DNA of 64,000 nt from Aquilaria yunnanensis (GCA_039654915.1 CM077599.1:29325501-29389500), one strand, 5' to 3'; counted from the stretch's first letter, positions 47,729 through 60,211 are shown. Notes: generated by a model not told the origin, from the letters alone. Numbers and translations: made by a program.

Positions 47729-49492
47729 AATGATATTGTTATGTAGAGATCCAAGCCTCATTGCTAACTTAGTGTCCTTCTCAAATACTAGATCATTAAT
47801 TATGAGTTTGAGGTCTTATCTAAACAACAAATTTACCAGCACAATGACTGGGATTTTGAAGATCAATACAACTACACGAGGTTTTGGTAACACGCACGTT
47901 GTTGTGGAGACTTAATTCGATAAATTTTGTAATAATTTTTTTTATTATAAGTAATTAAAAAGTTTTCACCCATAAATTCACATTAATCAACTAAAAGTTT
48001 GCTTTATTTTAATTTTGAGTTGAGTTCTCTTTACATTATATTCTTATCATTAAAAAATATTAGCTATGATTAAAACATAATATTGTGAAATAAAAAATTG
48101 TGTGTGCTTTGAATCTATATATATTTTTTTTGTTATTAAAAAATAATTTACTAAAATTTTTCATCTCCTATTAATTCAAACTCAAATTTTTAACATCAAT
48201 AACAAAATTATCTTGAAAATTTTACTTTAAATTTCAGCAATTATTGACAATTATTTTAATAAACTATAGACCTTAAAGTAAATAATTGATGCAGCAAAAT
48301 TTAATCATCAGTAATGAAAAAAATGACCAAAACACAAAACTGTATTTAATGTATGTCAATCAATTAATAGTTTCATTTCATAAAATAGGCAAATTATAAT
48401 TATTAAAGTTTCATTTTATAAAGTAATAATAAAGAAAGATCAGTTAAAAAAATAGTAAAGAATGATAATAAAAAAATTTTGGACCAAGATAAAAACTGGA
48501 AAAATTTTATGTATTAAATGTGTAATAATTAATTTAATAAATTAAAAAATAATTTAACTAAAAAATAAACAAACTATGGTGACTAATGTTTTAGTTTAAA
48601 AGATAGTACATAAAACAACAAAAAAAAAGATTAGGGATTAAAAGAGCAAATAGGAGATCTAATTAAATAATTATAAAATTTGGGGACCAAAATGTAACAC
48701 GGATGTATCTTAGGGCCTAAACTGGAAAACATAGAAAAATAGGTATTGAAACTGTCTTTTTACCAAAATAAATGTGAAACGGAGTTAAAACCGAGAAAAT
48801 TGCAATATTGGCCCTCACAAAGGTGACCTCCTTGATAAAAGAGGATTACACTAATAAAAGAGCAAATCCGAAACGGGCAAAAAGATGAAAACTACAAAAG
48901 CCCAAAAAAAGAAAAAAGATATACTGTTCATACATGAATAGTAAAACCCATTCCTTCTTTAGAATATAGTATAATTTATAAAGTTGGCCCACATCCAATG
49001 ATAATATATCTTTTACACTTCCGCTCTTATTAAAAGATTGATTTGTAACTGACTTTTAGGAAACAAAATATACTTCGAAGATAAAAGTTATGATCATGAT
49101 TTCCCCCCACCCCCCATTTTTTGGAATATATCCGAGATAAGAAATCTTTTACATTTTTCTTCTTGGCTACTTGATTTTTAACCTATTTTAAGAAATTTGA
49201 GAAGGCTATTTATTGTCAGAAAATTGTCATGTTAAATGAAAGGTTCTTGTGCTTGTAGGATGTAGGTCTTGAAAAAAGTACTCATTAAATTCCAGTAATG
49301 TAAGAAAGCCATAAAAGATGAACACCAAGATGTTTTTTAGTGGAAGCATATGGTTTAACAACAACAGGGGATATGAAACATTTACTAGTGAAAATGAGGC
49401 AGAAGGATCGAAAGCAACAAACAAAGAAAATCAGCTCGTGTCAAATTTCATTTGATTTTTGGGGTTCTGAGCCAATTTTAGAAGTGCTGTTC

Positions 49493-49695
49493 GTGACAAT
49501 GAAAATGAGACAATTGTAACAAGTAGAATAACAAGGACTTAGATGTAATTTTTTAAAATTTTTAAGGGGCAAGTTTGGATTCCAATGTTGTAAATGTGAC
49601 AACAAAATGAGACAGTTGTAACATGTAGAATAGCAAGGACTCCATTGTAACGTTTTGAAACGTTTAACGGGCAAAGTTTGGATTCCACTGTGATG
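49493..49695. repeat. 103-bp tandem duplication in the TFIIS-like promoter
   Basis: Two units (49493-49595, 49596-49695) share GAGACARTTGTAACAWGTAG, then CAAGGACT and the GGGCAAGTTTGGATTCCA end. The twin promoter at 18528-18600 has only one shortened unit. Confidence 0.75.
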
Positions 49696-49958
49696 TTTAA
49701 GCTCAGGCTTCCAAAGCCCAAAAGAATTCCGTGTTCCACTTCTGATCGTAATCAAAATCTGAAAAGCTTCAGGATTCATGGAATATTAGGAATCCTTCTA
49801 ACCGCCGGAAATCTGTTATTGTCCTCTATAAATGTACAGCCTCGCAGTAGAATTTCTGTTTTGCGCTCTGCTCCCTCTTTCTTGCGTCTCAAGTCTCAAA
49901 AGCTTGCCCACTCTCTTTCTTCCAAATCTAAGTTTCCAGTCCAGGGTTTTTGCTGGGA

Positions 49959-50771
49959 ATGGCAGCCGTAGTGGCGAAAAGCAATCCGCCGGTGAAGCCA
50001 GCTCAACCACAAGCTTCTAATCTGAGAATTATCATTAAGTTCAATACAAAGAAGCGCACCAGTGACGATGTTGAGAAACAGAGTCTTGCAAAATCAAAGG
50101 CCAAGACGAGCGATAATGGAGGCCACAAGGTTCGGAAGACAAACGAGAATGGCTCTCCAAGTTTTGAAACCTCACAGCAGAAGGGCTCGAATAAGAAGAT
50201 TACGGCAAGAAAACAGAGCAGCCCTCACCCTCCTGCTGCAAAAGTTGAACCACCGGCCCCTGTCGCTCAGTGCAACGATAGCTTGCGGGACAAGGTTCGG
50301 CAACAACTCTACAGAGGTCTCTGCAAAGTTCCCGCTGAGGAAGCCAAGGCGTGTGACCCAAGTTCCATGGCCGCTTCCGTGGAGACTGCCCTGTTTAACA
50401 AGTGGGGCAAATTCAATGGTGCGAGAACGCTTCGGTACCGGTCGGTGCTGTTCAACATCCGGGACGACAACAACCCTGATTTCCGAAGAAAGGTCCTGGT
50501 GGGAGAAATCAAGCCGGAGGAGATTGCGGAGATGACGTCGGAGGAGATGGCGAGTGAGAGGATGAAGAGGCAGGTGAAACAGATCAGACTCAGAGGTCTG
50601 GCCAAGTGCCAGCATGGAGGCACGGCAGAAGGCACCACAGACCAATTCGAATGCGTGCGGTGCAAGAAAAGGAATGCGACTTACAATCTAATGCAGATCC
50701 GGAGCGCCGATGAACCGATGACGGCCCTCATCACATGTGTCAACTGTGGCCATGTCTGGAAGGAAGGCTAA
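49959..50771 (+). CDS. TFIIS-like transcription elongation factor lacking domain I, 270 aa
   Basis: The ORF is intact and intronless, starting MAAVVAKSNPPVKPAQPQAS. Residues 1-104 are a basic Ser/Lys-rich linker. Residues about 105-215 match the TFIIS central domain that binds RNA polymerase II (RDKVRQQLYRGL, RSVLFNIRDDNNPDFRRKVL, VGEIKPEEIAEMTSEEMAS). The C-terminal zinc ribbon has C232, C235, C260 and C263 and the acidic hairpin RSADEP (residues 249-254) that stimulates transcript cleavage. Canonical plant TFIIS is about 370 aa and begins with an N-terminal helical domain, absent here. The ATG at 49959 is preferred; an upstream in-frame TTG is not a likely start. The promoter carries a 103-bp tandem repeat. 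The twin at 18860 is dead, so this copy is the likely functional one. Confidence 0.88.
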   Translation: MAAVVAKSNPPVKPAQPQASNLRIIIKFNTKKRTSDDVEKQSLAKSKAKTSDNGGHKVRKTNENGSPSFETSQQKGSNKKITARKQSSPHPPAAKVEPPAPVAQCNDSLRDKVRQQLYRGLCKVPAEEAKACDPSSMAASVETALFNKWGKFNGARTLRYRSVLFNIRDDNNPDFRRKVLVGEIKPEEIAEMTSEEMASERMKRQVKQIRLRGLAKCQHGGTAEGTTDQFECVRCKKRNATYNLMQIRSADEPMTALITCVNCGHVWKEG

Positions 50772-51190
50772 GCCAGCACACAAAACTGAAATTCATTAGC
50801 TTCAATTTGTTACCAGTTTTTGTGTAGCTAAGCTAATTACATGTAGCTACCTTTTCTTGAAACAGCTGTAGGGATGTGAAATTGACTTTAATTCCATTCA
50901 TCAATTTCGTTGCAATTGACCATGATATGAATTATGATTAGAGTTACAGTTGTAGATATCATATGACCTTTTTATTTGTTAGAATAGAATGTATATGCAG
51001 TAATATGCATGTTTATTGAGCCAAATGTAAACAGTCTATGTAATTTAATTTGAAGGTTTTGAATTTTAAGTTGGGATGCATAAACGAAAGAACTTTTCTC
51101 CATTCCTTGTTCATGTCAAAATAATTGATTTCATTACTTATATGAAACATTTTTGGCAATATGATTATGGTAAGAAACTTAAAGAAAAAA

Positions 51191-51734
51191 AGATTGATTC
51201 TTGCACCAATATAGTATTGCGTACACTTTAAGTCTTAGAACTTTTGTGTTTTGCCAAATCAGTTCTGAAACTCCTCTAGTTGCTAAACAAGTATTAAACT
51301 TAAAAACGTGAACTTTGTTAGCCTTAAATGTTTCGTGTTTTGTCAAATCATTCCTAAAACTTTTGTTTCTAATGGAAAAAGCTGACATAAGTCACTTAAC
51401 AAATATTAATGTCGTTATGTCTAGTGACTAAACTAACACTTCTCAAACTATAGTAGATTACTTGCAAATTTGATCAAATTTTAGGGGTCAATTTCCATTT
51501 TTCAGAAAATGAGGACTAAATTGAGAATGTTCAAAAAGAAAAAAAGCACATATGTACTTTCTAAAAAATTAGGGCCTCTATATTTATTTGTCAAAATTTT
51601 GGAATGCAATATTTTTTAAAATTATGAGAACTAAATTGTAATTTCTCAAGAATTAGGGGTTATATTGTTATTGTCCAAATTGGGGAATGAAGCAATATGG
51701 AGCACAACCTAGTAGGCAGAACAACGTTATTTAG
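51191..51734. other. unassigned AT-rich sequence
   Basis: No gene. Repeated AAACTTTTGTGTTTTGCCAAATC-like phrases (near 51238 and 51329) suggest an old repeat. Confidence 0.45.
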
Positions 51735-51743
51735 AATACTAAA

Positions 51744-52788
51744 GGGAAAATTACAAAAACAATCCTTTTAGCCCCATGATTCGTTGTTATGGGAGAAAAG
51801 AGAAAATAACTGGTTTTGCGCTTCTAAACTCCTTTCTTATAAATTTTAAATCCTAAATTTATGCATCTAATAAAACAAACATTATTTTCTCCCTCCCTGA
51901 TCTCTTCGCATCTGGAACCCAGAAATTCCATCGCTTGAAGCTGTCGGCCATCTTCTTCCTTGTCTTCTCCCTTCCTCTCAACCTTTCCAACGATGCAAAT
52001 GAAACTAGCAATAATTGATGATTATCTCCTCCATTTCGATCATCCCAACACCACCATCGGTTAATGTTTCACTGTTGTTCCTCCCGATTTGTCGAACACT
52101 GATTTTGCTTGCTGCACCACCATACTTGGTCACAATCATCTTACCAGTGAATTTCTAGATGTACAGTCACCTCATCGGTTATTGCCTCCATCACCTCATC
52201 ATTTGTCACCTCCATCACCTCGTCAATCATCGCCTTTATTGCCTTGTTGGTCATCGTCAGTCCTCCTACCTCACATTTGGAAATTCAAATCGGTCGTTGC
52301 CTTGTTGGTCATCACCTCCATCACTTCAGTCCATTAATTTGTCATTTGAATCGCTTTATTGCTTGAACCGATTTGTCACCTGATATCACTTTGTCACCTG
52401 ATATCACTTCGTTGCCTGAATTGGTTGGTGCCGCCTTGGAGAGGGAGAGAAAGAGGGCGACCGAATGTAGGCCTAAAAGGAGAAAACTAGAGGAAGAGGC
52501 GATGGGCGGCAAGGCTAAAGGGAGAGAGGGAGAAGGGTGGCAAGGGCTAAGGGTGTTTTTTAGATGATTAATTATTTTTTCACATTAATTGGTTTGATTG
52601 ATGGGTTTTAGTGGTTAGGGACAAAAGTTTTATCTAAGAAGTCTATGAGGGTGAAGTCAGTAATTTTTTCTTTTTATGTTAATGGTGAATGATAGAGTTA
52701 ACTTAGTAGGGGGTAACTGTAGATATTTGAAATAGTGGGACAAAATGCAAGATTTGAGCAAACCTCAGGGGGTTTTTGTAATTTTCCT
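51744..52788. mobile_element. Pack-MULE-like element A with 9-bp target duplication
   Basis: The ends are GGGAAAATTACAAAAAC and, reversed, AGGAAAATTACAAAAAC. Direct repeats AATACTAAA flank it (51735-51743, 52789-52797). The inside is less AT-rich than the flanks and contains a gene-like but unrecognised stretch (MQMKLA...LLHFDHPNTT-type, clearer in copy B at 53173). There is no transposase. TIRs are short for a MULE, but the 9-bp duplication fits. Confidence 0.65.
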
Positions 52789-53001
52789 AATACTAAAAGC
52801 TAACCCAACTTGTTCTACTCTATCATTGGTAGATCAGCAAAAAATCTACCCAAACAAAGAGGGTCAAATCAGAGCTTATACACAACATGGCGGAATACTC
52901 TTCCTGATTTGTGGAACTTCCAATTACTAAGAGCCTCATATTGACATGTGGAACATTAAATTACTTTAGTACAAAATAACAATAGTCTTTATTTTTCTGC
53001 A
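51821..53001. repeat. 1181-bp tandem duplication, unit A
   Basis: It starts 77 bp inside MULE A and runs 213 bp past its right end. It preserves the uninterrupted site ACCCAAACAAAGAGGGTC (about 52848) used to define the MULE insertion in unit B. Confidence 0.85.
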
Positions 53002-55255
53002 CTTCTAACCTCATTTCTTTTAAACTTTAAATCCTAATTTTATGCATCTAATAAAACAAACCTTATTTTCTCCCTCCTTGATTGCTTCACATCTGGAACC
53101 TAGAAATTCCATCGCTTGAAGCCGCCGGCCAGTTTCTTCCTTGTCTTCTCCCTCCGTTTCAACCTTTCTAACAATGCAAATGAAACTAGCAAGAATCGAT
53201 GGCTATCTCCTCCATTTCCATCATCCCAGCACCACCATCAGTTACAGTTTCACTGATGCTCCGCCCGATATGTCGAACGCCGATTTCGCTTGCCGTACCA
53301 CCATACTTGGCCACAATCATCTTACCCATGAATTTCTAGATGTACAGTCGCCTTATTTGTCGTCGCCTCCATCACATTGTCAGTCATCGCCTTCATTGCC
53401 TTGTTGGTCATTGTCAGTCCTCCCACCTCACATCCAAAAACTTGAATTGGTGGTCGCCTTGTTGGTCATCTCCTCCATCACTTCAGTCCATTAATTTGTC
53501 ATCTAAATCGCTTCATTGCTTGAACCGATTCATTGCCTAATATCACTTTGTCACCTGATATCCATTCGTCACCTGATATTACTTTGTTGCCTGAATTGGG
53601 TGGTGTTGCCTTGGAAAGGGAAAGAAAGAGGGCGACGGATGATAGGGCTAAAGGGAGAGAGGTAGAGGAAGAGGGCGATGGGCGGCAAAGCTGAGGGGAG
53701 AGAGGGAGAGGGGCGGCGAAGGCTAAAGGTTTTTTTTGGATGATTAATTCTTTTTTCACATTAATTGGTTTGATTGATGGGCTTTAGCAATTAGGGGCAA
53801 AAGTTTTATCTAAGAAGTCTATGAGGGTGAAGTCAGTAATTTTTTTCATTTTTATGTTAATAGTGAACGATAGAGTTAACTTAGTATGGAGTAACTGTAA
53901 GTATTTGAAATAGTTGGACAAAATGTGACATTTGAGCTAACCTCAGGGGGTTTTTGTAATTTTTCCAATACTAAAAGCTAACCCAACTTGTTCTACTCTA
54001 TCATTGGTAGATCAACAAAAAATCTACCCAAACAAGGGTAAACTACATGGTTAGACCCTAACCTTTAATTATTATTTCAGTTTTAACTCCAACCTCCAAG
54101 CTGCACATTTTGCCTCACTAACATTGTAAAAACTTTTCATTTTGGACCTTCATCTGACAAAAGTCATTAGTTTAGACGGAAAATGCACATTAGCATGGTA
54201 TTATACTAAAAAATGCTACGTTTAGCCTCTAAAAACCTTTCCCTTTAACAAAAAATCCTTAAAACATACAAATCTAACATCAAAATCCCATCCCTTTCCA
54301 ACGTTTCCTCCCACCACAGCCCCTTCCCCCCCTCTCGGCCTTCCTCTCATTGCCGTCACTCTCCAACCTTCCTCTTTCCACAACCATCCTTCTCAGGCCT
54401 TCCTTTCACCGCCGCGCCGCTCTCCCTTCCCTCCCTTAGCCTCCCTTCCCTCTCTCAGCCTCACCTGATTAGCAATTTCCTTGGCCTCCCTTCCTTCCCC
54501 CTCAGCCGATTCACGATTTTGCTTCCTTGGCCTCTCCCTACTACGTCGCTCTCCCTTCCCCGTAGCGATTTCCCTCTCGGCCTCTTATCCTACAAATTGA
54601 ATATCCCTAATCGAATGAAACATCTTACATACTCCAATGTATCCCATTCTCCCACCACCGCTGTTGTTCTCCGCCCTTTCCTTGAGACTTTGCCCTTTGA
54701 CTTCGTTGAGGTCTGATTTGGACCATTTTTTTAAGGATGGGGATAGGGACAGGTACAGGGACAGAGGAGGGCGGTTGAGGAAAGAGGATGAAGGGTGGTC
54801 GAAGGGTGTGGGCTGGTGTCGATAGTGATCGGAGAGGGAGGTTGAGATGAAAAGGAGAGTTTGATGTTAGATTTTAATGTTTTAAGAATTTTTTGTTAAA
54901 GGGAAAGGTTTTTAGGGGCTAAACTTAGCATTTTTTATTATAATACTGTGCTGACATGACATTTTACGTCTGAACTGATGACTTCCGTCAGACGAAGGTT
55001 CAAAATGAAACATTTTAACAAGGTTAGGGAGGCAAAACGAGCAACTTGGAGATTGAGGTTAAAACTGAAACAATAATTAAAGGGTAGGGTCTAATCGTGC
55101 AATTTACCCACCCAAAGAAAGAGGGTCAAATCAAAGCTTATACACAACACGGCGGAATACTCTTCCTGATTTGTGGAACTTCCAATTACTAAGAGCCTCA
55201 TCTTGACGCAAGGAACATTAAATTACTTTAGTACAAAATAGCAATAGTCTTTATT
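53002..55255. repeat. 1181-bp tandem duplication, unit B (with 1.08-kb insertion)
   Basis: Matches unit A from CTTCTAACCTC to ATAGTCTTTATTTTT. It carries a truncated MULE A without its left end. In frame at 53173-53370 it has MKLARIDGYLLHFHHPSTT and SNADFACRTTILGHNHLTHE, which look protein-like but are not recognised; unit A has these with stops. Confidence 0.85.
54036..55109. mobile_element. MULE-type element B, 1074 bp, long TIRs
   Basis: The left TIR GGGTAAACTACATGGTTAGA and the reversed right TIR GGGTAAATTGCACGATTAGA stay alike for about 230 bp. The target duplication is 10 bp: ACCCAAACAA (54026-54035) and ACCCAAAGAA (55110-55119). Unit A of the tandem duplication shows the same site empty. 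The interior (about 54290-54840) is markedly C- and CT-rich, as in Pack-MULEs, but encodes nothing recognised. Confidence 0.88.
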
Positions 55256-57591
55256 TTTTTGAAATTACAATATGAACCCCAATTGTTTTCTAATATAAAA
55301 CTGCAAAGTGGCACTTAGACCTTGATAAATTTTTCAAGTCAGTCACTAGAGTTTGAAAAGTGTCAATTTAGTCATCAGAGATAGTGGCTTTAAGTGTCAT
55401 GTCAGCTTTTTCCATGATAAACAGTAGTTAAATTGAATTGGAAAAATGAAAAATGTTTATGAATAATAGAGGTAATGATTTTAAGTTTTAAGAATTATTT
55501 GGAAAATTGGGAAATTTTAAGATTGATTTGGCAAAATAAAAAAAAAACACACTAGGAATTAAAGTGTACTTTATACAAACTTGGGACAAGCTTAAGCTCA
55601 TTAATTCATCTTCTTCGTAAACTTTAAACCTTTTCATATGATTTCATTTTCCCATATAAAGAATAAGAACTAGTTCATATTTGCCAAAGTTAGCTATAGT
55701 TGAATAGTTAAATCACCTTGACCAAGGTCGGTGCATAGGTCACATCGACCTGCCAAATGTCAAATTAGAAAAGGGCCTAAAGTGCTGGAAATTATAGGCT
55801 TTGCATTAGCCTTATCCATGTCTCACATCCTATTAGCAAAAATGAAGCAAAGCTTGCCTTTGGTCAAACACGTTGTTATTTTTTACCATCCTCATCGTTT
55901 CATCTCCCAAAATGTATGGGGTTTTCCTTTCCTCAAAGCCCTAGCTCAAAATCACCCCCATTTCTTAAAATGTACAGTCAGTCTTTTTGGTTCTCCTGCT
56001 TGCAGCCTTCATTGTCCAAGCTTCCTTTCACCATTATTCAGCCACCATCAGTTTTCATATAATATCATTCACCAATCAAATTTTGACATTCATCTTATAG
56101 TGATTGTCTTCATGGAAGTGCCTTACTAGTCATTGCCTTCATCTTACTGTTTGATTATGCGAATCCAAGGAAAAGAAGAAAGATCTGATCATGCGAATCT
56201 AGGTTGTTAGGCAAGCAAACTAATCTCTTTAATGGTGTAGAGAATATGAAAATAACATATAGTATAATTGCAAAACCCATAATCATATTGATAAGAACGT
56301 TATCATGAATTTAAAAGCAATAACACCAATATTTAGATTAAAAATACATATGATAATAAAAGAAAATATAGCCTTAAAGAGAGACATGTAATATACAAGA
56401 TCACTAATGATTTGAAAAAAGAAAAAAACACAAATGATATCAAGAATAGAGAAAGGAGGAGAAGTAGTATATATTTTGGGTAAGTCTAATATATACATTA
56501 TCCTTTATGTTTATATATACTTGTATCTAATATTACCCTTTATAGCATAAAATGAGTATAAACACATCAAATCCTATGTCTACCAAAATTGGAAGTATGT
56601 ATAAATCAAATAATAGATATGTGAACTAGACATACAAAGAAAGAAAGAAAGTGAGTGATTGATACAAACAAATAATGTATGACATATGTATAAATGAGAT
56701 TAAAGATATGTTACCAATATATGCAATAGTATGTGCAAGTTTAACCTCCCATAGAAAAATAGGTATGAATACGTCAAATATCATTTTCCACCAAAATTTT
56801 ATATATGTACAAACCAGATAAAGGATATGTATGAAATTTCATGCATACAACAAGTAATGGACACGTACAAATCAAATATATATATATATATATATATATA
56901 TGGACAAGGTGATAGATCAAACCTTCACCATACCTTCTAAGAGACTATATATTATGAGCCCAAAATCACTCATAAGCTTATAAAATAAGAACAATGAAAA
57001 AATATATATATATGTCTAAACTCACTCAAGCGCGCTTCTTACATGCTCAAGCACACTCAAGCGTGCTTCTTAACAAAATCGAAGATATGTACTAAAAATG
57101 TGAATGATGTGTAGAGAGAAATGTAAAACATATGTAAAAATTTTGTGAGACATATATATAAAAAAATTATTTGATTTATGCCTCTTTTAGAAGTTTTTCC
57201 TTTGTTTTTATAAGCTCGTATGCATTAAGTGAATAAAATTTCGTATGCACACATATGTACAAACATATAAACTTATATGTAAAATTGAAATAAAATTTTG
57301 TATGTTGAAAATACATATATGACATTATTTGTACAAATGAGCTTACTCATCTGTACGTATGTGATTAAATATTTGGACAAATCTATTGATGTAATTACGT
57401 ATGTTATATTTTGATACTAAAATTTTCATGCTATTACTTTTATATTCATATAATTTTATGACTTTGCACAAGTCAATTTTCGCATATATGCATATGTGTA
57501 TCTAAGAAAACATTTGGGGTTCATTTAAAGATGGAAAAAAAAAGAATAGAAAAAAGGATTGACCTGAAAACCTTTAAACAATTATAATAAT
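55256..57591. other. AT-rich intergenic sequence
   Basis: The 132-codon ORF at 55731-56129 shows no recognisable motif. (TA)n runs lie at 56876-56902 and near 57005. CACTCAAGCGYGCTTCTTA occurs twice (57022, 57054). Confidence 0.45.
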
Positions 57592-57860
57592 GGGTTAATT
57601 GCATCCATGGCCCTTAACTTTTATTATTGTACCATTTTGGACTCTAACATCAATTTCTTGCACAAAAAGTCCTTAACCTCATTTCAGTGTTCCATTTTGG
57701 ACCTTTAGTCAACTAGAGCCATTAAGTTAGACAAAAAAAAAAGTAAAAAGTTAGTTTTTAGTAAACTTTCCCTTTACCGTAGAAACCTTAGAGCTTTTCC
57801 ATCTAACGATTGAATCACCATCCCTATAATCATCCACACTCATGTCCTTCTCCAACTACC
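57592..57860. mobile_element. truncated MULE end, same family as element B
   Basis: GGGTTAATTGCATCCATGGCC, CCATTTTGGACCTTTAGTC, GCCATTAAGTTAGAC and CTTTCCCTTTACC follow in the order seen in the left arm of element B. No matching right end was found nearby. Confidence 0.55.
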
Positions 57861-58539
57861 ATCAGTCACCGTTGAACCATTTTACATTTATTCTCCAATA
57901 TATAAAGCAAAAGAGATAGAGCTCCATTATTATAAAAAGATAAAAGAGAAATCCCAAAGCTTTTTTTTTGTCTCGAAAGCTTGGAATGTGGATTAAAAAG
58001 TATTTGCTCTTGAAAAGGGCTAGCTATTATTGGGGTTCTCCAAATAAGGCTTGAGCCAAAGTATAAAAACATACCCTTTAAAATGTAATATTTTGAAAGC
58101 CGCTAAGGGGTTGTTTTTGAATTAGATTTGTTCTGATAAGTTGCAAATATTGGTATAATTTGCTGAAACCTTCTAAACATTCCTCATGATAGTCAGCCAC
58201 ACATTTACTACACTTAATAATTCGTAATCCTTTATATGTTTCCCTTGTTTGAGTGATTGAGAAATGCATAAATCATTATGAAGAATTTTTTAAGTTTACA
58301 TAGTTTTGATACTTATTACTTTAACAATTTCTGACCTATGGTACAAAGATAAGTTGTTAAAAATATTGAATAAAACCTAAGTATTGATTTAGTACATCGT
58401 TTCATATGCTAGGGACTGGCAAGAACTTTGTTGGTGGGTATGTTGAATACTCATAAATGTATAGTTATTAAGGATTTAAATCATCTTTATCCTTTTCACC
58501 TAGAGTTCATCTATTTTTCTGGAGGCTATGTGCTGAAAA

Positions 58540-59438
58540 TTTGCCTAGTTAAGACAATTTGGGTAAACGGGGGTTGTAAATCCCGTCTTGGTGTCCAGTA
58601 TATGGAGTAGATAAAGAGTCAGCCAAACACTTACTTTTCCAGTGCTCGTTCTCGACCCAAATGAGATAGCTCTTTGGCTTATGATTGCAGCTGTCATGTT
58701 AGAAGTGGCAATAGGAGCTTTGTTGTCAACTGGAGGACGATGATGCGAACGTGTTGTTAACGACTATTTATGGTTGGTGCTTGTGGTTCAACTGAAACAA
58801 AGTTGTCCATTGGGAGGTTTCCCAAACCCCTCAGAAAGTGGCCAACTCACCACACACCATAGTTGACTCTTGGACCAAGTTTGGCAAACCCCTCATCTCA
58901 ACCAAGTCTTTTGGTGACCAAAGGCAGGAGGGCTGGCAACAACCTGAGGAAGGTACCTAAAAGATAAATATCGATGTTGCACTGATTGGGAAGGACAGAA
59001 AAGGCTGTATTGGTGTCATCTGTAGGGATTCAAGGGGGCAGGTTCAACTTGCTTTATCCTACGGCATGGAGTATGAGGGTAGCGATGCTATGTACCTTGA
59101 AGCCTTGGCCATTTTGTGGTGTTAATGAATCTCAAAGGCAAGGTTTGGATTCTATCGTGGTGGAATTAGACTCGTCTGTTGTCGTTTTTTATTTGAAGAT
59201 AGGGTCTCATCCTTCTTTGTTTTATTTTGGTGCTTTGTTAGACAAAGTTTGGGCTTTAGGTGATTTCTTTTCTTCTTGTTCTTTTGCTTTTGTTAGACAT
59301 GTTCTTAATGGAGCAGCTCACTGCCTAGTTAGAAAGGGCCTCTAGTGTCTTGGTCGTGTTTTGCGAGAAGTTCCATTCCCAGATTGGTTGTTGTTTGCTT
59401 TGACTTAATCAATGAAATATCTTTACTATAAAAAAAAT
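58540..59438 (+). mobile_element. LINE 3' fragment (zf-RVT and RNase H)
   Basis: A zf-RVT-like piece (CPVYGVDKESAKHLLFQCSF) near 58590-58650 is followed by an RNase H (RVT_3-type) piece: KINIDVALIGKDRKGCIGV, then ICRDSRGQVQLALS and EALAIL at about 58965-59110. Stops and frameshifts are frequent. The fragment ends after CAATGAAATATC in an eight-base A run (59431-59438). RT and endonuclease are missing, as expected for a 5'-truncated LINE. Confidence 0.75.
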
Positions 59439-60198
59439 CATTATTATACACTTTGAGTATGATGAATTTTTCTAACATGAACAATTTTATAGTTTGGAGT
59501 TAAAATTCATTCATTTACATATTAAGCAAAATAACTGCTTTTATGTAGCTAGATAAAATCATGATATTTTTCAATTAGAAGGTCAAATCAAGCCATTCTT
59601 GGGCCAATGATCATGGCATTAATCGTTTATAATCTTCAGTTCATGGTCAAGCCTAATTGAGAGATATAAAAGGTCAAATTTGGTTTACAAAGAAAATCAG
59701 TTCCAGTATTCGCGTACCTAGTGATCTTATAAATGAAAATAGATTTCATTCAACCAGAGGTAGGAGTTTAACTAATAATCTAAGATAAGATTAGTAAGTT
59801 GGTACTAGTAGTACCAAGTTATGCCTTTAGTATCAACAAGTATTAGCAAAATTTATTAGTGTATATGAACATTAAAGTGACTTTTGGGTGTACATTAAGC
59901 TAAGTGTTGTGATGTACACAGAGTCAATGCTTGAAGACTAAAATACTAGATTTATGGCTTCTGTTGTTATTTTAAATTTTGTTTACTAAGGCCTTGGCAA
60001 TTTCAAAAGTGTTTGTTTGTTTGTTTGTTCATTTCCAATTACTGAAAGCCGAAGCAACATATGCATATACATGTCGTAGGTTAATAAACTAGCTACATGT
60101 AAAGTTTTAAAGAAGCAAGTATTGACTGGCCAACTATGACGTAGTGCAGGAACACAATATCCCGGCTAAATAAGTTATCTTGGGCAATGACCCTAACA
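59439..60198 (+). repeat. probable 3' portion of a 5' LTR
   Basis: It ends ...CCCTAACA just before a primer-binding site. The stretch GACTTTTGGGTGTACATTAAG...GCTTGAAG near 59880-59940 resembles the corresponding part of the solo LTR at 20882-23518 read in its own direction. The LTR start could not be located; it may be cut by the LINE fragment. Confidence 0.5.
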
Positions 60199-60199
60199 G

Positions 60200-60211
60200 T
60201 GGTATCAGAGC
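60200..60211 (+). promoter_or_regulatory. primer-binding site (initiator tRNA-Met type)
   Basis: TGGTATCAGAGC is complementary to the 3' end of plant initiator tRNA-Met, the usual primer of many LTR retrotransposons. Confidence 0.75.

Larger units (their letters stand above)
44890..49490. other. mostly noncoding, AT-rich interval with small repeats
   Basis: Apart from the small ORF at 45392, a TIR element (46060-46765), a local duplication (47080-47365) and a SINE-like piece (47591-47728), nothing is recognisable. The stretch 47930-48800 is very AT-rich. Confidence 0.4.
49470..51190 (+). repeat. duplicated segment, copy 2 (with intact TFIIS-like gene)
   Basis: Direct-orientation twin of 18500-20185, extending from promoter to 3' flank. 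Confidence 0.85.

Noticed and set aside
55731..56129. 132-codon ORF as a candidate gene
   Set aside because: No known motif, biased hydrophobic composition, stands alone in AT-rich DNA.
58078..58269. Minus-strand ORF with a CSKC...H...C pattern
   Set aside because: Too few ligands for a known finger, and the surrounding sequence is transposon debris.
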